A stretch of DNA of 35,616 nucleotides, taken from contig DUNS01000089.1 in assembly GCA_012839235.1 (NCBI GenBank), positions 1 to 35,616 on the forward strand, read 5' to 3'. Positions within the stretch are counted from its first letter, which is position 1. Each line of letters opens with the position of its first letter. A program made the position numbers and the translations under genes. Source of the DNA: Clostridiales bacterium. Its GTDB lineage: Bacteria > Bacillota > Clostridia > Lachnospirales > Lachnospiraceae. The notes beneath the pieces were generated by a model. That model saw only the letters and a list, made by a program, of their open reading frames with translations. It did not search any database and was not told where the DNA came from. Shown one piece after another: positions 17,898 to 25,194 of the stretch.

Positions 17898-18629
17898 ATG
17901 CAGGAAAAAGTTAATGAAAGAAAGACAAATCACCTTATTGAGCTTATTGATATTAAGAAAATATATCAGATGGGTGACACGGAGGTTAGAGCCAATGATG
18001 GAATCAATCTCACTATCGATGAAGGAGAATTTGTTGCTATTGTTGGTAAGTCAGGTAGTGGTAAATCAACCATAATGAATATAATTGGCGCTTTAGATAT
18101 ACCTACATCCGGCCAATATATTTTAAAGGGGCAGGATGTAAGTAAGATTAAAGGAGATGAGCTTGCTACGGTCCGTAATAAAATGATAGGCTTCATATTT
18201 CAACAGTATAATCTCTTGCCTAAGCAAATTCTATTAGAGAATGTAGAATTACCATTGCTTTACGCTGGATATGGTAAGAAGCAAAGAAGAGAAATGGCTA
18301 TGGAGGCTCTAAAGACAGTTGGATTGGAAGACAAGTGGAAGAACTATCCTAACCAGCTTTCAGGTGGGCAGCAGCAAAGAGGTGCAGTGGCAAGAGCATT
18401 AGCAGGAAACCCTTCATTGATACTTGCGGATGAACCTACTGGGGCCCTAGATTCAAGAACAAGTAAAGAGTTACTGGATTTCCTTAGTAAGTTAAACGAG
18501 GAGGGTAATACAATTGTTCTAATTACCCATGATAGGAATGTAGCAGAGCAAGCTAGGCGTGTAGTTGGTTTAAAGGATGGAAAGATAATATATGACCAAA
18601 GTGTAGAAGAATATAGGAAGCAGGCTTGA
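17898..18629 (+). CDS. ABC transporter ATP-binding protein (MacB type), cluster B
   Basis: ATPase of the MacB-type exporter B, 243 residues. Walker A GKSGSGKST lies at about residues 50-58, the Q-loop in FIFQQYNLLP, the signature in LSGGQQQRGAVARA, Walker B in LILADEPTGALD, and the H-loop in ITHD. It lacks the long charged tail of the cluster A ATPase. AAAGG lies 13 bases before ATG 17898. An in-frame ATG at 17886 lies directly next to that site and is less likely. It is followed by the permease after 154 bases, a gap that holds a hairpin and a possible internal promoter, so expression of the two may be uneven. Confidence 0.92.
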   Translation: MQEKVNERKTNHLIELIDIKKIYQMGDTEVRANDGINLTIDEGEFVAIVGKSGSGKSTIMNIIGALDIPTSGQYILKGQDVSKIKGDELATVRNKMIGFIFQQYNLLPKQILLENVELPLLYAGYGKKQRREMAMEALKTVGLEDKWKNYPNQLSGGQQQRGAVARALAGNPSLILADEPTGALDSRTSKELLDFLSKLNEEGNTIVLITHDRNVAEQARRVVGLKDGKIIYDQSVEEYRKQA

Positions 18630-18643
18630 ATTGAAAAATCAGG

Positions 18644-18663
18644 ATTATTCATAAGTGAATAAT
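18644..18663 (+). terminator. Small hairpin between ATPase and permease of cluster B (possible attenuator)
   Basis: ATTATTCA (18644-18651) and TGAATAAT (18656-18663) form a perfect 8-bp stem with a TAAG loop, followed by TTTTC. The stem is AT-rich and weak, so it could act as a partial terminator, an RNA-processing stem, or nothing. Confidence 0.35.
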
Positions 18664-18670
18664 TTTCACA

Positions 18671-18700
18671 TTTACTTTGCAAACATTGTGCCTTTATAAC
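18671..18700 (+). promoter_or_regulatory. Possible internal promoter for the cluster B permease
   Basis: TTTACT (18671-18676), an 18-base spacer, and TATAAC (18695-18700) match the sigma-A boxes at 4 and 5 of 6 positions. It lies about 85 bases before the permease start. Confidence 0.35.
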
Positions 18701-18783
18701 ATGATAATCGGAGATTTTCATGTGGAAAGCCTGCGGGCTAAGTGGGAATAGAATTCACACAGATGAAAGGAAAGATTATTGAT

Positions 18784-19956
18784 ATGAAAATAAGTCAGGC
18801 GTTTAAATTAGCCCTAAGAAGTATATGGGGAAGCAAACTGAGGTCATTTCTTACCATGCTAGGTATGATAATTGGTGTTGGTTCAGTTATTACTCTTGTA
18901 GGACTTATGGAAGGAGTAACAAACTATATAGTAGACAGCTTTGATGAATTGGGAACAAATATGATAAATATATCTGTTACCAATACTGATACGCGTAAGG
19001 TTGATGTAGATGATATGTACGAATTTGTAGCTGAGAATAGCTCCTTTTTCTATGGGGTGACTCCTCAGGTTACTTCAAGATATACAGTTAAAAATGGTAG
19101 CAATTCTATATCTTCATCGGTTTATGGTGTTGGTGAGGATTATCTAGACATTAATAGTCTGGAATTAAGTGCCGGTCGCTTCATTCAATATGGGGATATA
19201 AAGAATCGGTTTAATGGATGTGTTATCGGATCCTATATAGTTAATGAACTCTTTGATGGGAAAGCATCAGTAGGAGATACAATTAAGATCAACGGGCAGG
19301 TATATGAAATACTAGGAATCCAGGCAGAAAAAGAGGAATCAAAAGAAAATTCCGGTGATCATATTATCTACATACCCTATTCCAATGCCACAAGGATGGC
19401 TGGGTCCAATGATATTTCAAGCTATGTCGTGGCTGCTCATAATGCTGAGTTAGTAGAAGCGGGTGAAGATATATTAGACACATATCTATATGGTATTATG
19501 AAAAACGAAGATCTATATTTCATTAGTAGTATGACTATGCTGCTCGATATGATTACTGATATGACATCTATGCTATCCTCAATCTTAGGAGGTATAGCAG
19601 GAATATCCCTATTGGTAGCCGGAATAGGAATAATGAACATCATGTTGGTGTCGGTAGTGGAGAGAACTAAGGAAATAGGTATTCGAAAAGCGATTGGAGC
19701 TCGAAAAAAAGATATTATGAGGCAGTTCGTAATTGAAGCTACTCTCATTAGCTGCATAGGAGGTTCCCTAGGAATAGTATTCGGATATGTTTTAACAGTC
19801 CTACTTGGCAATGCCTTCGGTTTAGAAGCAGCACCAAGTATGAATGCAATACTAATGGCCTTTGGAGTATCAGCCGCTATAGGTATAGGATTTGGATATA
19901 TGCCATCCAATAAAGCCGCAAAGCTTAATCCTATAGATGCTTTAAGAAGTGAATAA
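18784..19956 (+). CDS. MacB-family ABC permease, cluster B
   Basis: FtsX/MacB permease of 390 residues. One N-terminal span (about residues 19-42, LRSFLTMLGMIIGVGSVITL) precedes a MacB-PCD-like extracytoplasmic domain (about 45-270). Three C-terminal spans follow: LGGIAGISLLVAGIGIMNIM, then EATLISCIGGSLGIVFGYVL, then AFGVSAAIGIGFGYMPSNKA. VERTKEIGIRKAIGARKKDI and the end KLNPIDALRSE are typical. With the adaptor and ATPase it makes a complete MacAB-like exporter. No outer membrane exists here, so the adaptor probably reaches the wall or the SLH protein. The start is ATG 18784, 13 bases after AAAGG; an in-frame ATG at 18763 is possible. Confidence 0.93.
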   Translation: MKISQAFKLALRSIWGSKLRSFLTMLGMIIGVGSVITLVGLMEGVTNYIVDSFDELGTNMINISVTNTDTRKVDVDDMYEFVAENSSFFYGVTPQVTSRYTVKNGSNSISSSVYGVGEDYLDINSLELSAGRFIQYGDIKNRFNGCVIGSYIVNELFDGKASVGDTIKINGQVYEILGIQAEKEESKENSGDHIIYIPYSNATRMAGSNDISSYVVAAHNAELVEAGEDILDTYLYGIMKNEDLYFISSMTMLLDMITDMTSMLSSILGGIAGISLLVAGIGIMNIMLVSVVERTKEIGIRKAIGARKKDIMRQFVIEATLISCIGGSLGIVFGYVLTVLLGNAFGLEAAPSMNAILMAFGVSAAIGIGFGYMPSNKAAKLNPIDALRSE

Positions 19957-19960
19957 GACC

Positions 19961-20002
19961 TATACAATAAGTGGTGGACAATTAGTCACCACTTATTGTA
20001 TA
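19961..20002 (+). terminator. Strong hairpin ending export cluster B
   Basis: A perfect 16-bp inverted repeat, 19961-19976 against 19987-20002 with a 10-base loop, starts 5 bases after the permease stop. It lacks a clear T-run, so it may terminate inefficiently or protect the 3' end. Confidence 0.65.
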
Positions 20003-20072
20003 TCTTACGAAATTATGATAGTATATGAGTTAGTCAAAAATGAATGAGATAGTAAAGATGAGGTGAAGGGTA

Positions 20073-20546
20073 ATGAAATGCAATGAATGTGGGAGACAAT
20101 CACATAGTGAGAGCCCGAATTTTTGTGAATATTGTGGTAGCTCTTTTAGAGAAAAGGATCAATTTTTTAGACATAGCGATAATATAATACAGCAACCCCA
20201 GAATTATGGGAATAATCAGGGTATAGATCAAGGATCCCGTCAAATAATAAATCAAGGGATAGATCAAGATAATAATGAAAGGACCATATCATTTTTTCAA
20301 TGGATAAAAATGTATGCCATCTTGTTCTTGCCTTCTTTTATCCCTTTTGTTGGTTGGGTAGTACCCCTTGTTATGCTTTTTGTATGGGGATTTGCCAATA
20401 ACACCCAGCCCACTAAGAAAAACTGGTCAAGGGCTACTTTGGTGTTTTTATTTGTGAATATTATAGTTGTTGCTTTTGCATTCGTCCAATTTCTGGGGAA
20501 TCCTATATTTCAACAAATATTAAGTAACCCTATTGCCATACCTTAA
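20073..20546 (+). CDS. Zinc-ribbon membrane protein, unknown function
   Basis: The 157-residue protein starts with a zinc ribbon: CNECG (C3, C6) and CEYCG. A Gln/Asn-rich linker follows (about residues 40-70) with short repeats of the form QGIDQ / NQGIDQD. Two hydrophobic spans come next (about 80-110, including LPSFIPFVGWVVPLVMLFVW; and about 125-148, TLVFLFVNIIVVAFAFVQFL). The ribbon is probably cytoplasmic. The family is common in Firmicutes without a known role. A GAGGTGAAGGG site precedes the ATG. It stands alone between the cluster B hairpin and the gltX promoter. Confidence 0.75.
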   Translation: MKCNECGRQSHSESPNFCEYCGSSFREKDQFFRHSDNIIQQPQNYGNNQGIDQGSRQIINQGIDQDNNERTISFFQWIKMYAILFLPSFIPFVGWVVPLVMLFVWGFANNTQPTKKNWSRATLVFLFVNIIVVAFAFVQFLGNPIFQQILSNPIAIP

Positions 20547-20572
20547 AATGCAAAGGGTTTTAGTTGTTATTA

Positions 20573-20581
20573 TGCTATAAT
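20573..20581 (+). promoter_or_regulatory. Extended -10 promoter for gltX
   Basis: TGCTATAAT is a perfect extended -10 with TATAAT at 20576-20581. The -35 region is poor. Transcription from about 20588 gives a leader of about 90 bases with a hairpin (20614-20643). Confidence 0.55.
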
Positions 20582-20613
20582 ATAGTATTGATATGGATAA
20601 TTACGAAACTCTT

Positions 20614-20643
20614 TAGGTAATTGTGTTATTTCCCAATTACCTA
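20614..20643 (+). promoter_or_regulatory. Leader hairpin upstream of gltX
   Basis: TAGGTAATTG (20614-20623) and CAATTACCTA (20634-20643) form a perfect 10-bp stem with a 10-base loop, between the promoter and the ribosome-binding site. No T-run follows, so it is not a simple terminator, and no T-box specifier or antiterminator sequence was recognised. Confidence 0.5.
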
Positions 20644-20676
20644 TATAGAATTGATATAATGAAAGGAAGAGAAAAT

Positions 20677-22155
20677 ATGAGCAAGGTAAGAACAAGATTT
20701 GCTCCCAGCCCTACGGGAAAAATGCATGTGGGTAATTTGCGTACAGCATTATATGCATATTTGATAGCCAAGCATGAAGGTGGAGACTTCGTATTAAGAA
20801 TAGAGGATACAGATCAAGAGAGATATGTAGATGGTGCTCTTGATATTATATATAATACAATGAAAGGGACAGGCCTGCTTCATGATGAGGGTCCAGAAAA
20901 GGATGGAGGCTATGGTCCTTATGTGCAAAGTGAACGGCAAGCTCAGGGTATTTATTTAGAGTATGCTAAGCAATTAGTAGAAAAGGGAGAAGCATATTAT
21001 TGCTTCTGTTCCAAGGACCGACTTGAAAGCTTAAGAACCACAGTAAAGGGTCCAGAGGCTGATGGGGATGACAATGGAAAAGAGATTATTAAATATGATA
21101 AGCATTGCCTACATCTAAGCAAAGAAGAGATTGAAAAAAACCTTGCTGAGAAGGTCCCTTATGTAATTAGACAGAATATCCCCCTTGATGGAAAAACTAC
21201 ATTTGATGATGTTATATTTGGTGAAATATCTGTAGATAATGAAGAACTTGACGATATGATACTTATTAAGTCTGATGGTTATCCTACTTATAATTTTGCC
21301 AATGTTGTTGATGATCATTTGATGGAGATATCCCATGTTGTCAGGGGTAATGAATATTTATCATCTACACCTAAATATACAAGGCTATATCAGGCTTTTG
21401 GCTGGGATGAGCCAGTCTATGTTCATTTGCCACTTATAACTAATGAAGAACATAAAAAACTTAGTAAACGTAGCGGTCATTCCTCCTTTGAGGATTTGTT
21501 GGACCAGGGCTTCATTTCAGAAGCTATAGTTAACTTTGTAGCATTATTAGGTTGGAGTGCTCCGAACAATAAGGAGATTATGTCTTTAGATGAATTGGTT
21601 GAAGTATTTGACTACCGCCATGTTAATAAATCACCTGCTGTGTTTGATATGGTAAAGCTTCGCTGGATGAATGGTGAATACCTAAAGAATATGGAGGAAG
21701 AAAAATTCTTTAATCTTGCCCTACCTTATATAAAGGAAGTTATAAGTAAGGATCTAGATATTAAAAGGATAGCAGAGCTTGTTAAAACAAGAATAGAAAC
21801 CTTTCTTGATATTAAGGATAAGATAGACTTTTTTGAAGAGCTTCCAGACTATGATATCCAGATGTTTACTCATAAGAAAATGAAAACCAATAGTGAAAAT
21901 TCTCTTCTTGTATTAAATGATCTTCTACCAAGATTTGAAGCATTAGATGATTACTCTGAGGCTGCTATCGAGGAAACGATTATATCTTATATCAAGGAGA
22001 AGGAGATTAAGAACGGACAAGGATTATGGCCAGTAAGAACTGCTGTATCAGGTAAGCAGTCAACTCCTGGTGGTGCATATGAGATTATGAGTATTCTAGG
22101 GAAGGAAGAAAGTCTTCGTCGTATTAGAATTGCAATAGAGAAGTTGAGTTTTTAG
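20677..22155 (+). CDS. gltX: Glutamate--tRNA ligase
   Basis: Class I aminoacyl-tRNA synthetase that charges tRNA-Glu (and in many Firmicutes also tRNA-Gln, later amidated). The 492-residue product has the HIGH-type motif in [20 protein letters not shown], then [12 protein letters not shown] and the substrate-loop region [20 protein letters not shown]. The KMSKS-type motif is KLSKR at about residues 261-265. A helical anticodon-binding domain makes up the last 170 residues, ending with [20 protein letters not shown], which is typical. The start is ATG 20677 with GGAAGAG 7-8 bases upstream; an upstream in-frame start at 20623 falls inside the leader hairpin. The UvrD-type helicase gene follows after 42 bases, probably in the same transcript. 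Confidence 0.97.
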   Translation: MSKVRTRFAPSPTGKMHVGNLRTALYAYLIAKHEGGDFVLRIEDTDQERYVDGALDIIYNTMKGTGLLHDEGPEKDGGYGPYVQSERQAQGIYLEYAKQLVEKGEAYYCFCSKDRLESLRTTVKGPEADGDDNGKEIIKYDKHCLHLSKEEIEKNLAEKVPYVIRQNIPLDGKTTFDDVIFGEISVDNEELDDMILIKSDGYPTYNFANVVDDHLMEISHVVRGNEYLSSTPKYTRLYQAFGWDEPVYVHLPLITNEEHKKLSKRSGHSSFEDLLDQGFISEAIVNFVALLGWSAPNNKEIMSLDELVEVFDYRHVNKSPAVFDMVKLRWMNGEYLKNMEEEKFFNLALPYIKEVISKDLDIKRIAELVKTRIETFLDIKDKIDFFEELPDYDIQMFTHKKMKTNSENSLLVLNDLLPRFEALDDYSEAAIEETIISYIKEKEIKNGQGLWPVRTAVSGKQSTPGGAYEIMSILGKEESLRRIRIAIEKLSF

Positions 22156-22197
22156 TGTGAAAGCACGTAGGTTGTTATGAAAGGTATGATTACTATA

Positions 22198-24048
22198 ATG
22201 GAGAAAAATCAGGCACAAGAAGAGGCCATTAGTCATAAAGATGGCCCCTTGCTTGTACTGGCAGGTCCAGGGTCTGGAAAGACCCTGGTTATTACAGAAC
22301 GAACAAAGCATCTGATAAAGACTCATAAAATCTCAGAGAATCGTATTTTAGTTATTACATTTACCAAAGCGGCAGCAGTAGAGATGAAAAATAGGTTCTT
22401 GAGACTAATGGGACAAAATAGAACGGTCGTAAGCTTTGGAACATTTCATGGTATTTTCTTTAGTATATTAAAACGGGCATATGGCTTTACCGCTAAGAAT
22501 ATAGTCAGTGAAGAGGCAAGAATACAAGCTCTTAATGAAATCATACATCGTCAAAGGCTAGAAGAAGCTGATGAGAAGGAATTCGTTAGTGACTTAATAT
22601 CTGAGATTAGCTTAGTTAAGGGCAATATGATCGATTTGAATAATTACTATTCTATAAACTGTTCTGATGAGGTATTTCGAACCATTTATAATGAATATAA
22701 TAGTAGACTTAGACAAGCTAGACTATTAGATTTTGATGATATGCTAGTGTATTGCTATGAGCTATTATCTCAGAGGCCAGATATTCTAAAAATGTGGCAG
22801 ACTAAATTCCAATATATCTTAATTGATGAGTTCCAGGATATTAATAAATTACAATATGACATAATCAGAATGTTAGCTGCCCCAGAAGACAATCTGTTTA
22901 TTGTAGGGGACGATGATCAATCTATATATCGATTCCGTGGTGCTAAACCTGAGATCATGCTTAATTTTCCCCAGGATTATCCCAGTAGTAAGAAAATTGT
23001 TCTAGATAAAAACTATAGATCTACAGCCAAAATCGTAGAGGCAGCAGGTAGATTAATTACACATAATGAGAAAAGGTTTAAGAAGAGTATAAATACTGTA
23101 AGGGAAGAGGGACAGGATATAGTCATTAAGGAGTTTAAGACTATAGGAGAAGAGAATACTAAATTGGTGGAAGAGATACTTTCATTAAATAAGAAAGGAA
23201 TCCAATTATCCAAGATGGCCATTTTGGTTAGAACTAACATGGGTTATGGTGCACTTGTTCATAAGCTTATGGAGTATAATATACCTTTTACTATGAGAGA
23301 TAGCTTACCCAATATATATGACCATTGGATATCAACAGATATTATTACTTATATAAAAATTGCATTGGGTAATAAGGAGCGTAGTAATTATCTACGAATT
23401 ATTAATAGACCAAAAAGGTATATAAGCAGAGATTGCTTTGATAGCCCTGAGGTTAATCTAGAGGATGTTAAGGATTATTATGAGGATAAAAGTTGGGTTA
23501 TTGATCGTCTGGAGCAACTAGAGTATGATCTTGATCTTGTAGCCAGTAGCCGTCCCTATGGAGGAATTAATTATATACGTCGTGGTATAGGATATGAGGA
23601 TTATCTTAAAGAGTACGCAGAAGCCAGAAAGATTAAGGTGGAAGAATTAACAGATATTATGGATGAGCTAATGGATAATGCCAAGGAATTTAAGTCCTAT
23701 GAACAATGGTTTTCATATATAGATGAATATAAAGAGCAACTTAAAAAGCAAGGGGAGAAAACCAGAGGTAATGATGTAGATAGTGTAACTATAGCAACAA
23801 TACATAGCTCAAAGGGATTAGAGTTTTCAGTAATATTTATTGTAGATGCTAATGAAGGTATCACCCCACATAAAAAAGCTGTACTTCCCATGGATATTGA
23901 GGAAGAACGTAGGCTATTCTATGTAGCTATGACCCGAGCCAAGGATTATCTCTATATTCTTAGTACAAGGGAAAGATATAATAAGACTATGGAATCATCT
24001 AGGTTTATTGAAGAATTAAAGATAAAAGATACTAATAATGATTGTTAA
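22198..24048 (+). CDS. UvrD/PcrA-type ATP-dependent DNA helicase
   Basis: Superfamily 1A 3'-5' DNA helicase of about 616 residues, shorter than PcrA/UvrD (720-740). Motif Ia-type VITFTKAAAVEMKNR follows Walker A LAGPGSGKT (near residues 20-29). Motif II is LIDEFQDIN, motif III GDDDQSIYRFRGA, motif IV NYRST, motif V IHSSKGLEFSVIF with DANEGITP, and motif VI RRLFYVAMTRAKDYLY. All catalytic motifs are present, so it should be active. The 2B region looks reduced and the PcrA C-terminal tail is absent. AAAGG lies 13 bases before ATG 22198; ATGs at 22177 and 22186 are alternative starts. It is co-oriented with gltX and ends at the bidirectional terminator at 24053. Confidence 0.92.
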   Translation: MEKNQAQEEAISHKDGPLLVLAGPGSGKTLVITERTKHLIKTHKISENRILVITFTKAAAVEMKNRFLRLMGQNRTVVSFGTFHGIFFSILKRAYGFTAKNIVSEEARIQALNEIIHRQRLEEADEKEFVSDLISEISLVKGNMIDLNNYYSINCSDEVFRTIYNEYNSRLRQARLLDFDDMLVYCYELLSQRPDILKMWQTKFQYILIDEFQDINKLQYDIIRMLAAPEDNLFIVGDDDQSIYRFRGAKPEIMLNFPQDYPSSKKIVLDKNYRSTAKIVEAAGRLITHNEKRFKKSINTVREEGQDIVIKEFKTIGEENTKLVEEILSLNKKGIQLSKMAILVRTNMGYGALVHKLMEYNIPFTMRDSLPNIYDHWISTDIITYIKIALGNKERSNYLRIINRPKRYISRDCFDSPEVNLEDVKDYYEDKSWVIDRLEQLEYDLDLVASSRPYGGINYIRRGIGYEDYLKEYAEARKIKVEELTDIMDELMDNAKEFKSYEQWFSYIDEYKEQLKKQGEKTRGNDVDSVTIATIHSSKGLEFSVIFIVDANEGITPHKKAVLPMDIEEERRLFYVAMTRAKDYLYILSTRERYNKTMESSRFIEELKIKDTNNDC

Positions 24049-24052
24049 AAGA

Positions 24053-24090
24053 AAAAGGCTCTGGAGATCAGTTAAACTCCAGAGCCTTTT
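24053..24090. terminator. Bidirectional terminator between the helicase and DUF1292 genes
   Basis: AAAAGGCTCTGGAG (24053-24066) and CTCCAGAGCCTTTT (24077-24090) form a perfect 14-bp GC-rich stem with a 10-base loop. A-runs on one side and T-runs on the other serve both converging genes. Confidence 0.93.
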
Positions 24091-24099
24091 GTATACTAA

Positions 24100-24480
24100 T
24101 TACTCATCGTCATCATCATCAGTATAGTCGATATCATCGATGTCATCAAATTCGTCATCGAACATATCGTCAAACTCTAGTTCATCAAGCATTTCATCAA
24201 AAGCATCGCCTACTGCCTCAAACTCATCATCATCTTCGATGTTGAGTAATTCAGGATCACCATCTTCATGATCAATATAACGATACAAGAAGACGTTGTC
24301 ATCCTCATCTTGACCTTCAATAGGTTGAAGGGCGATATAATCTTTATCATTTACTGTAAAGATACTAAGAACGATACAATCTAATTCTGTATCATCATCC
24401 AAGGATAAAGTGATGTAATCATATTCATGATTATGATCATGTCCGCATCCGCAATCGTCGGTGTGCTTGTGTTCGCTCAT
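24100..24480 (-). CDS. DUF1292 domain-containing protein with Cys/His-rich N-terminus
   Basis: The 126-residue acidic protein has a DUF1292 core (about residues 22-95: YITLSLDDDTELDCIVLSIF, YIALQPIEG, FLYRYI). It begins with a short Cys/His cluster, SEHKHTDDCGCGHDHNHEYD, which looks like a metal-binding tip. It ends in a long run of Asp and Glu residues (the last ~40 residues are almost all acidic or hydrophobic). DUF1292 proteins are widespread in Firmicutes with no settled function; in many genomes they lie near YrrK/RuvX-like genes. The start is ATG 24480, with GAGG upstream on the minus strand, and not the longer frame. Confidence 0.85.
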   Translation of the reverse strand: MSEHKHTDDCGCGHDHNHEYDYITLSLDDDTELDCIVLSIFTVNDKDYIALQPIEGQDEDDNVFLYRYIDHEDGDPELLNIEDDDEFEAVGDAFDEMLDELEFDDMFDDEFDDIDDIDYTDDDDDE

Positions 24481-24513
24481 AATACTACCTCGCTTTTTTA
24501 ATATAAAATGTAT

Positions 24514-24541
24514 ATCATAGAAAGACAATCTATTGATACAA
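24514..24541 (-). promoter_or_regulatory. Possible promoter of the DUF1292 gene
   Basis: On the minus strand TTGTAT (24536-24541), a 16-base spacer and TATGAT (24514-24519) make a promoter with a good -10 and poor -35, about 35 bases before the start. Confidence 0.35.
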
Positions 24542-24605
24542 GTAGAATGTAACAGAGTAGGGAAAAAAATGCAAGTTAAAATCGTAAATTTTTATGAAAA
24601 ATATA

Positions 24606-24633
24606 TTGACTTTATATCAAAAATGAATAAAAT
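24606..24633 (+). promoter_or_regulatory. Sigma-A promoter of the small charged protein gene
   Basis: TTGACT (24606-24611), a 16-base spacer and TAAAAT (24628-24633) match the consensus at 5 of 6 in each box. It lies about 65 bases before the GTG start at 24698. Confidence 0.65.
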
Positions 24634-24697
24634 AAATAATTGAAAAGATGCTCTATTTTGTTCAATATAAGTATATCGTAGAGAGGGGTATATTTAG

Positions 24698-24988
24698 GTG
24701 GCAACTACTAAAACATACAATTCTTTTTCAAAGCCTTTTGAAGATGATGAGGATGCTTCTACAAGAGTTAGAAGTAGTAAGATGGCGGATAAGGTTAAAG
24801 AAAAACCTTTAGAGAAGGAAGAGACATTTCGTCGTCTTGAGAGAGAAAAAAAGGTGGTTGAAAAAAAGAGGAAAAATGATATTTATGAGACCTTCGGAAA
24901 ACCTAAGCATTCGCAGTTTAAGGAAAAAAGAGTCAGGAAAGATTTGGTCAAAAGCTATTATGATGGTATGTTTGATGAAGATGATTGA
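24698..24988 (+). CDS. Small charged protein, unknown function
   Basis: The 96-residue hydrophilic protein starts at GTG 24698, with GAGAGGGG 9 bases upstream and a good promoter. It has no membrane span, signal or cysteine. Residues about 25-65 are Lys/Glu/Arg-rich and probably helical (KEKPLEKEETFRRLEREKKV), and the end is acidic (YYDGMFDEDD). The segments ETFGKPKHS and KSYYDGMF may be short linear motifs. I know no family for it. Its own promoter and ribosome-binding site argue that it is real. Confidence 0.65.
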   Translation: MATTKTYNSFSKPFEDDEDASTRVRSSKMADKVKEKPLEKEETFRRLEREKKVVEKKRKNDIYETFGKPKHSQFKEKRVRKDLVKSYYDGMFDEDD

Positions 24989-25082
24989 TATGTAGGATAA
25001 GCCTATTAATCCGTGAAAGGCAGGACATTTTCTGAGTTTTTCAGAAAAAAGACATGACTTTCTAGGGTAAGTGCATATGGGG

Positions 25083-25120
25083 AAAATGGGTCCCATTTTG
25101 ACTTCCTAATATGCTATAAT
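25083..25120 (+). promoter_or_regulatory. 17-bp palindrome plus extended -10 promoter before the nuclease-helicase gene
   Basis: AAAATGGG-T-CCCATTTT (25083-25099) is a perfect palindrome. It is followed 12 bases later by the extended -10 TGCTATAAT (25112-25120). TTGACT at 25098 is too close (11 bases) to serve as -35. The palindrome covers the -35 region, a typical place for a repressor or activator. Confidence 0.55.
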
Positions 25121-25132
25121 AATAAAGTATAT

Positions 25133-25165
25133 AAAGCCTTAGCATGAACTAAGGCTTTTAATTTT
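25133..25165 (+). terminator. Leader hairpin with T-rich tail before the nuclease-helicase gene
   Basis: AAAGCCTTAG (25133-25142) and CTAAGGCTTT (25149-25158) form a perfect 10-bp stem with a 6-base loop, followed by TAATTTTA. It lies only about 6 bases after the start point expected from the extended -10, and 30 bases before the next gene. It could be the terminator of the small upstream gene or an attenuator of the next one. Confidence 0.6.
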
Positions 25166-25194
25166 ATATAAAAGTCTACTTCTTGGAGGAAATG

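Noticed and set aside
12464-19956. Clusters A and B as a simple duplication of one another
   Set aside because: The two ATPase-permease pairs differ clearly in sequence, length and accompanying genes; any duplication would be ancient.
24042-24245. His/Arg-rich open frame on the plus strand
   Set aside because: It is the complement of the Asp-rich DUF1292 gene and crosses the bidirectional terminator.
25028-25048. TTTTCTGA-N5-TCAGAAAA hairpin as terminator of the small charged protein gene
   Set aside because: The stem is AT-rich and followed by A residues rather than T residues on the plus strand.
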